A stretch of 64,000 nt of DNA from CBDCWQ01 sp965223435 (lineage in GTDB: Bacteria; Myxococcota; Kuafuiibacteriia; Kuafuiibacteriales; Kuafuiibacteriaceae), in NCBI GenBank assembly GCA_965223435.1, contig CBDCWQ010000001.1, positions 124,001 through 188,000 on the forward strand, written 5' to 3'. Under the pieces are notes generated by a model that had not been told where the DNA came from, ran no database searches, and was given only the letters and a program-made list of their open reading frames with translations. A program made the translations under genes and the position numbers. Positions 48,177-57,466 of this stretch are shown piece after piece; position 1 is the first letter of the stretch; every line of letters begins with the position of its first letter.

Positions 48177-48202
48177 CTTCTTCGAAATCAGACCTACGTC
48201 TT

Positions 48203-48535
48203 CTAGTGCTCGAGATCGGAAGTCCGTTCCGGGTTTTCTGCGATAGGCGTGAGTGTCCAGGGGAAATTCTCCAAGACCATCCTCACCAAGGGCTTAAGAT
48301 TGTCTCGGAAAGGCGTTCGTTCCCAGCGACCAGAGTAGTTCGCCATGTCAAGGCACCAAAGATGCACCGTGTCACGACGAAGGCGAAAGTGCTTGACGGG
48401 ATCGCGCTCTGGTCCAGACTCGACGATGACCGCAACGCCATGTTTACGGGCGCGGAGATGCTTGGCGCCCGCGGCGTGTAAAACCTCTTCCACGAGCGTG
48501 GCGTCTCTGGACTCAGCTTTGGGTTTGGCGGGCAT
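48203..48535 (-). CDS. Accessory ORF of the IS630-family element
   Basis: This 110-residue hypothetical protein lies inside the IS, 17 bp after the transposase gene. It contains EEVLHAAGAKHLRARKHG, a tryptophan pair and a basic middle. Its frame reads through the left inverted repeat. The stop TAG consists of the duplicated target TA (48205-48204) plus the next host base G, so the element itself supplies no stop. The role is unknown, perhaps transposition accessory or immunity. Confidence 0.6.
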   Translation of the reverse strand: MPAKPKAESRDATLVEEVLHAAGAKHLRARKHGVAVIVESGPERDPVKHFRLRRDTVHLWCLDMANYSGRWERTPFRDNLKPLVRMVLENFPWTLTPIAENPERTSDLEH

Positions 48536-49732
48536 GATCAGGCACCGACCGACTACGCGGCCAGACGCTGCTCATTTTGTAACTTATCGGTCCTCCATGT
48601 CCAGCGAAACGGGTGACCCTCATACCGGTTCCAGTGCTTGATGAAGCCCACCACGCGTTTCGCCTGCACCCGGTGTGAAGAGAAATCGCCATATTTGAGG
48701 ATGCGTCGGTGCAGGATAGAGAACCAGATCTCGACTTGGTTCATCCAGGACGCGTGCTTTGGGGTATATACGAAGTGAAAACGATGCCCATGCCGGCGGT
48801 TGAAAGCCTTCCATCGTTCTGCCCGACCGTCATAGTGCGTATTGAGATTGTCCCACACCACATAAATCTTCTTATCCGAGTATTTGCGGGCCAGTTCGTT
48901 CATGAATGAAACGAGGGCATCGGCGCTTCGGTGGGGAACCACACGGCCCAAGACCCGGCCTGTTTTTACGTTGAAGGCAGCCAACAGGCACTGGGTGCCG
49001 TGGCGTTTGTACTCGTACTCGTAGCGCACCGAGCCATCAAAGGGATTCCGGTGCGTCGGGCTTTTTCGCTCAAGCACTTGCATGGGTTTTTCGTCTACGC
49101 ACACCACCACTGCATCCTTTGGAGGACGGAGGTACAGTCGACAAATACGTTTGGCCTTCGCGAGGAAATTCGCGTCGGAGGATTTCAACCATTGGCGAAC
49201 CCTATGGGGGCGCAGGTTCTCGAACCGGAGAATTCGGCCCACCTCGCTCACACTGATTCGGCAACCCGTAGACGACTCCAGGGCATCTGCCAGCGCTCTA
49301 TACGTCCAAAGATCTCGAAAAGGCGCTGGATGTTCATCCTCGTCTGGGCGGTGACAAGCGAGTTGGACCAACTGACACCTCATCTCCACTGGGATCTGCG
49401 CGGGGCGCCCAGACCGCGCTCCGTCTTGTAGGCTCTCGACGCTGGGGTTTTCGGAGAAACGCCGCTTCCACTTCCTCACGGTTCTTCCCGTGACACTGAG
49501 CCGCCTTGCGATCTCCGCCGTGCCCATGCCCTGCCGCGCCATCAACACCATCTGGGCCCGCACAACGACTCCGTGCGGAGCACGTTGGCGACGAACGAGA
49601 AACCTCAAATCCCTCCGAACTCGACGTGGGATCACAAGCTTCTTCGCTGCCGGCCCTGGGCTCATGTCTATAAGATCACGCCCGGCCTGATTTTATTCCC
49701 GAAACCCGGATCGGACTTCCGGCAAGGGGTAC
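48206..49732 (-). mobile_element. IS630-family insertion sequence inside P4
   Basis: The 1,527-bp element is flanked by TA at 48204-48205 and 49733-49734. The ends are imperfect inverted repeats; the clearest match is GGAAGTCCG(A/T)TCCGGGTTT, with the outer base pairs GT also shared. It carries a DDE transposase gene and a second small ORF on the minus strand, the same orientation as P4. Family and target duplication agree. Confidence 0.9.
48553..49665 (-). CDS. IS630 family DDE transposase
   Basis: This 370-residue transposase catalyses cut-and-paste transposition into TA sites. An N-terminal helix-turn-helix (MGTAEIARRLSVTGRTVRKW, residues about 48-67) precedes a DDE domain: VCVDEKP (first Asp), VVWDNLNTH (second Asp) and HASWMNQVEIWFSILHRR (Glu). 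It appears full length and intact, so the element may still be active. Confidence 0.95.
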   Translation of the reverse strand: MSPGPAAKKLVIPRRVRRDLRFLVRRQRAPHGVVVRAQMVLMARQGMGTAEIARRLSVTGRTVRKWKRRFSENPSVESLQDGARSGRPAQIPVEMRCQLVQLACHRPDEDEHPAPFRDLWTYRALADALESSTGCRISVSEVGRILRFENLRPHRVRQWLKSSDANFLAKAKRICRLYLRPPKDAVVVCVDEKPMQVLERKSPTHRNPFDGSVRYEYEYKRHGTQCLLAAFNVKTGRVLGRVVPHRSADALVSFMNELARKYSDKKIYVVWDNLNTHYDGRAERWKAFNRRHGHRFHFVYTPKHASWMNQVEIWFSILHRRILKYGDFSSHRVQAKRVVGFIKHWNRYEGHPFRWTWRTDKLQNEQRLAA

Positions 49733-52700
49733 TAGTCCGTAGAGAAGGTCATCATTCTTGTGGAAGCCCGGAACGCGCCAGATTTCTGCCTGACTCAGTG
49801 GCCCGTAACGGTGGAGCACAAACACAATGGCTCTCGACGTCGGGTTGTTTAGAGTACGGGCAACGGGACCCCATGGGCCCTCCAAGCGATTTCTCAAAAC
49901 CTTGAGTTCCACCTCAGACTGTGCTGGCGGACCAAGCGCATCTTCAAGCCCGTTTGCATCCCCCCAGAAAAAACGCAGATCTTGGATGAGGGCGTCGTGG
50001 AGCTTGGCTGGGCCCATGTTGTAGTAGTGCGTCCTGACTGAGATGGCATCCTTTTTCACCAGTCGAGCAAGGGCGTTCGTCACCGAGTTGAGCGCCCCCC
50101 CGGCCGGTACGAGGTCCCGTCTTCTGAGGTCTTCGTTTTGATAGAGCCGAAGCATGATCACGCGCTCATAATCGGAGGTGGCAAAGGGGTAGGCCCCTTG
50201 GTCGGCCTGCAAGATCCGCTTGATGGTATTCCGGTCCTTAGTGGACAGGGGCACTTGACTTCCTGACGCGTGAGAAGTTTCGGTATGCGGAACCGTTGGC
50301 ACTTCAACAATCTGTGCGGAGGCAAGCCCATCTCGGCCCCCGGCAACGCCAAAAACACCCTGGCCGCCCTCCCCGTCGGGCACGAAAAAAGGCGCGTGCC
50401 GATGGGCCACAATGCCTGGATTGTCTCCACTCGGAGCTTCAACGCGAACGGCGCGCCCGGTGCCAAAGCTTTCGGCTGCACCGCGGTTAAACTCACCACG
50501 AACGATCAGTTCTAACAAAAAGAGGAAAGCGTCTTGGTCGCCGAGGGGAAGCGTCTTGGCGTAGGCTGCGAAGTGTTGCCAAAATTTGTGCGCGCGCACA
50601 AAGTCTTCCAGTATTTGCGCGCGGGGGCGTTCGCTTCTGAGCTTAAACACCGGCCAAAGCTTGCCTGAACCAGGCATGAGCACGCCAAAGTGGCCATACG
50701 GGAGCTCAACCCCAAGCCAATCGATTTGGATGAGGTAGATATCATCTTCATGAAAGGCCAAGGGTGGGTTCGATAGCGGGTCGTCCAACACCGGACCTTC
50801 GGGGAAAATGGAGACGTGGGCGCGGAGCGAGGACTCGTCTTGAAGATGGGTCCCAGTGGGCTGAGACACAATGCGCTCGGAGTCAACCACACCCACGCGC
50901 TCCCAAAGCGCGCTCGACGGTGGTGCGCCCGACACCAAGATCGTTTCAATGCCCACGTCGACTTGAGCGCTCGAAAGGTAAGCCGCGGTACTGAGGCCCG
51001 ACAGAGCACCCAGCGCCCACGGACTGGGTAGCCGCGCGACTTCATCGAGCCACTTGCTCGCCTGGGGGCCTGCTTTCAACGCAAGCTTACTCGGGACCAA
51101 AGCAAGACGACCACCGAACTCAAATACGAGATTCTCGGGTGCACCCGCGGCGCTGAGATTGCCTGATAGAATACTCTCAACCATTTCGCGAAGCGCCAGG
51201 TCAATGTTCTCGAGCGAAGGCTCCGGCGTTCGGCCCAAAAAGCGAGGCGGCCCAAGGGCCAGATTCGGGCTGCCTTCTTCCGAGGCATCGGGAACAAGGT
51301 GCGCGAGGTCGGTGATGGCTTCGAGATCCTCTCTCGCCGGAGTGTCGCCAGAAAAAAGCATCTTCCAGATATCGGTCATCGTCGACAGCGACACGTTCGG
51401 CATGCCCCCGGTGCGGAGGAATCGGTGCATCGCGGTGGACCACAAGAGAACCCGCTCCTGAGGGACGTCATGGGTGCGCGCCCACGTGAGAATCGCGCCG
51501 TCCGAGGTTTGATTGAGCTCTCGGCGCAGGTCACGAAGTCGCGTCACCGCCTCCTCTTCGAGCAAAAAGCCCGACAACGGAACAACATGAGAGCCGATAC
51601 GAAATTCGACCGGTCCGATAGCCGCATCAGAAGCCAGCACCGCGCGAAGCTCCACGGCCAATCGTTTGTAGTAGTGAGGCGATTCTGCGTGAAACGCGTC
51701 GAGCGGATCGAGGGCAGCCAAAGTATCGCCGATAGACTGACCTTGGCTGACCGAAGACAGCATCTGTTTGGCCCGGGTTTCGAGGCGACCCCGAATATGG
51801 CTCCGAAGCGCAACCAACGAGCGCGACGAAAGCGCGTCCACCGAACTTGAAGGCACCGCGCCCTGAATAGGCGGGTTGCTCCACAGGCCGCTGGCGCCTC
51901 CGTCCTCTCGAAGAACCTCGTCCATGAGCGATTCGACCGTCGGGCCCAATTCAGGAATTTCGAGGAACAGTCCTGCCGTGCCTGGTTCGACCATGCCGCG
52001 GGCAACAAAAAGCTCGTCGAGCACGGCACCTAGGGGTTCACAAGCCACCCCCAGTTGGTCCACGAGCGTCACCGAACCCGCATGAATCAACGACTCTTCT
52101 CGACAAAGCCCGGCTCTGAGCTGATGCGCGACCATGCGAATCGCATCTTGCCGCGAAAAACGAGCGGCCGGCCCATCGAAAAGCGCATCATGAGCCCTCT
52201 GAATGGTCACCAATTCAAGGAACAAGGTGTCAAATACATAGTCTCTGGGTTCCGATGCCAACAGGGCGAGGGCCGCATCGAGGTACCGGTCCGCCAGCCG
52301 GCGCTTGGCCAAAACCAACCGCTCGGGGAGAACGGCCTTGTTGGGCGCGCGATCGATGAAACGCACCGCAGCAAAACCACCCCGCTGGACACCCAGCACG
52401 CCCCCTGGATGGCTGGCCAGCTCGAGAGCCGTGACCCCATTCGCGTCCAGCGAACGACGGGCCGCCACGCTGAGCGCCAACAGCGCAAGCTGGTCCTGAC
52501 GCGGATCTTGGGCAGCCAGGGCTCTTCGCGCGAGCACTCCAAGCGCCCCACTCGAAAAGAGGGAGGGTGCGCCCGGTGCACTTCCTTCGAGACCGGAGTC
52601 CCCTGCGGGCGAGGTGAAGTATGCGGTCGCCTCCAATATGTCGGTGGCCGCGTCGTAAGCCCCCATCTGGGCAAAAAACAAAGAACAGAGCGCATAATCA

Positions 52701-55700
52701 TCGTGGTCTGTGGATTCAACCGGCGAGCTGGTCTCGAACACCACGGACCATGGAGGCAGAGTGGCCAGGGCCCCGCAAAGGTTCTCTAGCGCGCCGCGTA
52801 GCCGATTCACCCGGCTCTCGATCCCCTCCACCCAAACAGGGTCCGTAAACACCGCGCGCGCGCCATCGAGGGCAAAAAACGCCAGGATATTGTCCCCCAA
52901 AGTCGCGCTTCGCTCCAGGTTCGGCAGAAGCTCCGGGCGACGAAACAGATCGATGAGATCCCCCTGGTTGCCTTCAACGTGATCCCGGGCCAGCGTTTCT
53001 AACCCAAAGCAAAGGTTGACACGAACCTCATCAGACAGTCCCGGCGTGCTGTCAGAAAAACGATGGAGATATTGCGACCAGGCATAATAGGCCAACATCT
53101 GGACCGCAACTTGGTTGCTACTCACGCGCTCAGTGAAAAACGACCGCGACTCGTTGGATTGCGTATTCGCTCCTACCGAATCTAAAAGGGCGCGGACATG
53201 ACGCTCCGCATTCTCTTGGTTTTCTTGGGCAACGGCCAGCAAGAGCCTCAAGGCATCGCCTTCGATCCTCGCCAGCGGATGAGGGCTCCATTCGAACGCC
53301 CCTCCTCGATCGTCTTTTTCGGTTTCAGCCGACCCAAAAAGAAGGGTTCGGAGCGGAGTCAGATCTTGGCCCACAGCGTAGTGCTTGAGGGGGCGATTGA
53401 AGTCACCGTCATGGGCCGAAAAGGCAGCATAGACATCCACAAACCATATGGCCGCCGTACTCGACGACAACTGCGTCGAGAGGTCTTGAATGCGCTGACT
53501 TGAGTATGGAAACCCGTGGTCCTCTACGAAGGCCTGAGCCCCCGCCCACAGGCGGCGTGATTCCATCAGGAAGGCGTTGGCCTGGGGGTGGTCTGGATAG
53601 GCTTCGTAAAAACGTAACAAGCCCAAAATGAGGCCCATCGTCGCTTCCAGGTGGTACGATGAGGCCTGAAGATCGCTTGGCGCGATGTAGGGATCTTTAA
53701 ACGTGTTTTGGAAGTAGTGCGCCCCCAAATAGATCTCTTGGCGCGGACAACTGGCACGTTCCGGATGGCAGCCACTTTCGCCAAAACCCAGTTCCTTCAC
53801 GTATTGAATCACCGTATATTGCAAGCACTGAGCCAGGCGCTCCACATACGGCGATCGCAGGTCTTCGGGGAGTTCATCGAGGTCTTTGTAATCGACGGAA
53901 AGCGACAGCCAACTGCAGTTGTCGATAGCCGAATGAAGGCTTTTCTGAAAAACGTAGTCGCCCGACCCTGTTGGTTCAAGCGTCCCCCCAGTGACCACCC
54001 GACCGAATTGGGGCGACGCCAAAGCGACCTCCATCGCTTGCCGGCGTGCCCGAGTGTGGACATCATTAGACGACGGCTGAGCGGTACCGGATTCCACCAT
54101 CGCGTCAAGCGCCCATTCAAATTCTGTTTTCCAGTCTTCATCGTCCCAGAGGCCATAAAAAATACCGTCGCGGAGCTCATCTCGCCATGCCTCGAGCGCA
54201 CTGGCACTGATGATCCCATCCGCGGGAAGCTGGAGTCCGTCGGCGTGATCCAGCGCGTGGTTGAGCACGCTAAGCACATCGAGATTGTGTTCGGTCACGA
54301 CATTGGTGGCGCGCACCCGCGCTTTGAGGGCAGCCCACACCTCTTCGCTTTCGAGAGTCCGGGGCGTCCACGCCGAATCGGACCTGGGGATGGCATCACA
54401 TTCGGAGCCCAAGACACACACGTTGAGTTCAAACGGGGAAAAAGTATCGTAGCCGATGCCATCGAGCAGGCTGTAATAAGACCACCGCTCGTGTTCATCG
54501 AGGGTGATGGGATGCCCCGCTTCGGTTTTCAAATGGGTCGGGTCTTGAACATGTTCGAGGCCGGCACTAGACCACCCTGCTGTCATGAGACTCACTCGGC
54601 GCCCATCGGGGGCGCGTACCGTCTGTCGATGCGTGTGGAGTCCACGCAGCGCCGCCAAGTAACAACGCCTGATGGCTTCTTGATCGGCTACCGAGGAAAG
54701 CTCTTGGAAGGCCATCGAGGCCACAAAGACCCCGAGGCCATGGGCCACCCACGCATTCGCGCCAGTGACCAGCCTGCGGTCCTGCCATGCCTCGAGCGTG
54801 TTCCAGGAAAAGGGCCAGCCCAATATGGAGGCCCCACCGTTTTCCCACTCCGCCCGGCTGCAAAGATAACGCGCCAGCCCCTGGGCATACTTTTTTGTCG
54901 TTTCGTGACGCGGTCCCCCCCGCGCCTCATGCGAAAACTGCGCCAGTGCAATCCCCTGGGTGTACGCCCACACCCGCTCGAATTGGGCGAGATATTTGGA
55001 ATCTTGCGCAGCCCCGCCCTGTTTGCCGTTGGGATGCTCTTCTACCGGCACCCGATCGATGCCCTGGCCGCCTAGAGGCTCGTACTCAACCTGGTAATAG
55101 GTTTCTGCCTGGCCCTCCGAGCCCTGGCGAAGGAGACGCTGTCGCAGTTTGACTGCCCGCGCATGATTGTCATGCACCGAACCCCATACCGCGCCAACGC
55201 GCTCCGTATCAGGCGCCTCGGGCTCAAAACCTGCCAGGGCCACAAGGGAAGCTCCGTCCCCATGGAGCTCGACACTCGCCAGCCCCCCATGAAACCAAGA
55301 GGCACGGACCGACTCCGACACAAACAGGTTTGCACCGGCCTCTAAAAACGCCGACGCGCTCAGAAATTCTGGTTCCGCGAACGTACGGGCATTGACCACC
55401 GGCTCAAGCGCCTGGCTTGCAGCCCTGCCCGCAACTTGGGCGGGCGCACCCGCATTCACCCGCATCGAATACCGGTTTTCGGCAACGACCGAAACCGACG
55501 TGCCACCCGTGGACGCCTTCGTCGCCTGCACTCGGTGGTGACCATGCCTAAAAAGATTGGTCGCGCGCGCCGAAACAACGCGGCTCTTCGCTTCACCGAC
55601 TTTTGGGTCTTCGGCCCATACGGCAAAAAAGAGCCGCTCGTATGCGCTCAACGACGGAACACCTTCAAGCGTATCCGCACCCTGGCCGTGGGTCTGATGG

Positions 55701-57445
55701 TGGACCGTTCTCAATGGACCTTCGGTCCGAAGCTGCGAAAAGGACCAATCGGCCGACTCCGCCTTTTGAGATACGGTCAGTCCAGCCGATCCGCTGTCGT
55801 TCGGCGCATAGCTCAAGATGGTCCATACGTCGTCGGCGATGGCCGCAACCTGGGGAACATAGCCACGGAGAACGGCCTTGGTCGAACCCGTCCAGTGTAG
55901 GCCACCATCATCGGAATAGGCGGCAAAAATAGGGTTTTGGTTCTCCGCGTTGGGATCAAGCGAAGACCCCTTTTCGTAGACCGCAACCATTTTCCCGTTG
56001 TCGGCGGTATAGAGCACCGGGTGTGAGGGGCGGTCCGTAACGCTGGGTTCAAAATGGGGGTCTACAACCGAGATGCGCCACGCTTGCTCCACATCATTCA
56101 ACCACCCGCCCACCTGCCATCCTGCTTTTTCCAAAGAGGCCCATCCTCCTTCGACGATGGGCCGCTGGGCGACAACGATGCGGTCCTCCTCGTGCCAAGT
56201 TCCCGCGTACTGAAACTGGTACGCGGCCCCCAAGCCATCCCAAAGGGCTTGGTCGCCTTGTTCGTAGCCACGCTTCCAGGTCTCTTGCCAACCGACAACG
56301 TGTCTTATCGGGTACTCTTCTTGCAACGGGTCCAGCCGATACACGGGGTTCTCGAACATCCGACGCCACGCGGGATGTTCAACCGGCTGGTTATCGAACA
56401 ATCTTACCTGGCGTGCGATAATGCTGACCGCATTGTCATCCACATGAAGCGAAGGCTCAACCATGTGTGCCTCTTCGATGCGATATCGGTAGCCATCGAC
56501 AACATAGCTTTCTTCACACCAGCAATCCGCGCAGTCGCAAGCGCCATCTTCGCGCGGGGGGTATTGCACCTTGTACTTGACGATTTCGTCGGCGACCTCA
56601 CGCTTTTTCACGTCAAAAACGTTAGACGGCGTTCCCTCAAGATTTTTGAGGTAGAACACCTTCACGCCTTCGCTCCAAACGGTATGAAGATTTCCGAAGG
56701 CATCAAACTGAAGCGAAACGTAACGCTTCTTGTTGTCCCCCCCCACGGGAACCGGTGCCGCAAAACGCAAACCCGCATCGTTGCTTTGGCAAACCCAAAG
56801 CTGACTCCGCCCAGAACCGTCATGATCGTGCTCGATCCAAGCGATGGAAACGTGTTGCCCTTGTGCCGAAAGGGCAAGATCACCAATACTCTTGGACCCC
56901 AAAAGCGAAAGCAGCGTTTGGGCAAGCTCAAAGCTGCCCGGCCGACCACTACGCTCGCTCCGGATATACCGGACGGCGTCACCCTTGCCCCCATGTGCGC
57001 GTACAACGTAAGCCACGTGGGCGAAAACCAACTCCTCATGCTCGGAGATCGCAGACTGCGGAAGGGCGACAGCACGCGCCTCTTCGGCAACCACCGCCGA
57101 AGGCTCAAATTCACCCGCCTCGGTTGGCGGCAAAGGTCTTGAGACCGTCACGTTCAGGGGGTCCGATTCAATGGATTCGACCTCAACCCCCGCGCCATTC
57201 AAAAAAACCGCAGCACTTGAATATCGGTACATTCGATTGAGCTTGGGCACTTCGTCCTCAAACGTTGTGACCCATGGCGCTTTTCTCGGGGCGTTCTCGT
57301 CCCCCTCTTCACGCAAAGCCAAATCGGTCGGTTCGAGCTGGCCGACAAGGATACCGTCACGATAAATACGAAAACCGAGGCGAACATCCGCGGGAATCAC
57401 CGTTTGATCACGAAAGAAACGAGGCGCCTTCCACCAAAGACGCAC
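49676..57445 (-). CDS. Middle fragment of P4: FN3, Asp-box propeller, two toroid-like blocks, first winged-helix units
   Basis: This open frame has 2,589 codons, starting at a GTG seven codons after the in-frame TGA. It is not a natural start: it opens inside an FN3-like domain (VRLWWKAPRFF...LGFRIYRDGIL) and has no signal peptide. Asp-box region (SDDGGLHW), toroid block A with TEHNLD near 54297, AIDNCSWLSLSVDY, block B with LGDNILAFFALDG, and the shared YYKRLAVELRAVL segment follow in the order seen in P1. One and a half winged-helix units precede the IS. The last 19 codons (to TGA at 49676) come from the IS end. Confidence 0.88.
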   Translation of the reverse strand: MRLWWKAPRFFRDQTVIPADVRLGFRIYRDGILVGQLEPTDLALREEGDENAPRKAPWVTTFEDEVPKLNRMYRYSSAAVFLNGAGVEVESIESDPLNVTVSRPLPPTEAGEFEPSAVVAEEARAVALPQSAISEHEELVFAHVAYVVRAHGGKGDAVRYIRSERSGRPGSFELAQTLLSLLGSKSIGDLALSAQGQHVSIAWIEHDHDGSGRSQLWVCQSNDAGLRFAAPVPVGGDNKKRYVSLQFDAFGNLHTVWSEGVKVFYLKNLEGTPSNVFDVKKREVADEIVKYKVQYPPREDGACDCADCWCEESYVVDGYRYRIEEAHMVEPSLHVDDNAVSIIARQVRLFDNQPVEHPAWRRMFENPVYRLDPLQEEYPIRHVVGWQETWKRGYEQGDQALWDGLGAAYQFQYAGTWHEEDRIVVAQRPIVEGGWASLEKAGWQVGGWLNDVEQAWRISVVDPHFEPSVTDRPSHPVLYTADNGKMVAVYEKGSSLDPNAENQNPIFAAYSDDGGLHWTGSTKAVLRGYVPQVAAIADDVWTILSYAPNDSGSAGLTVSQKAESADWSFSQLRTEGPLRTVHHQTHGQGADTLEGVPSLSAYERLFFAVWAEDPKVGEAKSRVVSARATNLFRHGHHRVQATKASTGGTSVSVVAENRYSMRVNAGAPAQVAGRAASQALEPVVNARTFAEPEFLSASAFLEAGANLFVSESVRASWFHGGLASVELHGDGASLVALAGFEPEAPDTERVGAVWGSVHDNHARAVKLRQRLLRQGSEGQAETYYQVEYEPLGGQGIDRVPVEEHPNGKQGGAAQDSKYLAQFERVWAYTQGIALAQFSHEARGGPRHETTKKYAQGLARYLCSRAEWENGGASILGWPFSWNTLEAWQDRRLVTGANAWVAHGLGVFVASMAFQELSSVADQEAIRRCYLAALRGLHTHRQTVRAPDGRRVSLMTAGWSSAGLEHVQDPTHLKTEAGHPITLDEHERWSYYSLLDGIGYDTFSPFELNVCVLGSECDAIPRSDSAWTPRTLESEEVWAALKARVRATNVVTEHNLDVLSVLNHALDHADGLQLPADGIISASALEAWRDELRDGIFYGLWDDEDWKTEFEWALDAMVESGTAQPSSNDVHTRARRQAMEVALASPQFGRVVTGGTLEPTGSGDYVFQKSLHSAIDNCSWLSLSVDYKDLDELPEDLRSPYVERLAQCLQYTVIQYVKELGFGESGCHPERASCPRQEIYLGAHYFQNTFKDPYIAPSDLQASSYHLEATMGLILGLLRFYEAYPDHPQANAFLMESRRLWAGAQAFVEDHGFPYSSQRIQDLSTQLSSSTAAIWFVDVYAAFSAHDGDFNRPLKHYAVGQDLTPLRTLLFGSAETEKDDRGGAFEWSPHPLARIEGDALRLLLAVAQENQENAERHVRALLDSVGANTQSNESRSFFTERVSSNQVAVQMLAYYAWSQYLHRFSDSTPGLSDEVRVNLCFGLETLARDHVEGNQGDLIDLFRRPELLPNLERSATLGDNILAFFALDGARAVFTDPVWVEGIESRVNRLRGALENLCGALATLPPWSVVFETSSPVESTDHDDYALCSLFFAQMGAYDAATDILEATAYFTSPAGDSGLEGSAPGAPSLFSSGALGVLARRALAAQDPRQDQLALLALSVAARRSLDANGVTALELASHPGGVLGVQRGGFAAVRFIDRAPNKAVLPERLVLAKRRLADRYLDAALALLASEPRDYVFDTLFLELVTIQRAHDALFDGPAARFSRQDAIRMVAHQLRAGLCREESLIHAGSVTLVDQLGVACEPLGAVLDELFVARGMVEPGTAGLFLEIPELGPTVESLMDEVLREDGGASGLWSNPPIQGAVPSSSVDALSSRSLVALRSHIRGRLETRAKQMLSSVSQGQSIGDTLAALDPLDAFHAESPHYYKRLAVELRAVLASDAAIGPVEFRIGSHVVPLSGFLLEEEAVTRLRDLRRELNQTSDGAILTWARTHDVPQERVLLWSTAMHRFLRTGGMPNVSLSTMTDIWKMLFSGDTPAREDLEAITDLAHLVPDASEEGSPNLALGPPRFLGRTPEPSLENIDLALREMVESILSGNLSAAGAPENLVFEFGGRLALVPSKLALKAGPQASKWLDEVARLPSPWALGALSGLSTAAYLSSAQVDVGIETILVSGAPPSSALWERVGVVDSERIVSQPTGTHLQDESSLRAHVSIFPEGPVLDDPLSNPPLAFHEDDIYLIQIDWLGVELPYGHFGVLMPGSGKLWPVFKLRSERPRAQILEDFVRAHKFWQHFAAYAKTLPLGDQDAFLFLLELIVRGEFNRGAAESFGTGRAVRVEAPSGDNPGIVAHRHAPFFVPDGEGGQGVFGVAGGRDGLASAQIVEVPTVPHTETSHASGSQVPLSTKDRNTIKRILQADQGAYPFATSDYERVIMLRLYQNEDLRRRDLVPAGGALNSVTNALARLVKKDAISVRTHYYNMGPAKLHDALIQDLRFFWGDANGLEDALGPPAQSEVELKVLRNRLEGPWGPVARTLNNPTSRAIVFVLHRYGPLSQAEIWRVPGFHKNDDLLYGLVPLAGSPIRVSGIKSGRA

Positions 57446-57466
57446 CCGGTTCGAAGACGTGCTTGC

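Noticed and set aside
53708..55075. Long plus-strand ORF (455 codons)
   Set aside because: It is antisense to the TEHN/AIDNCSW block of P4, whose paralog conservation shows the minus strand is coding.
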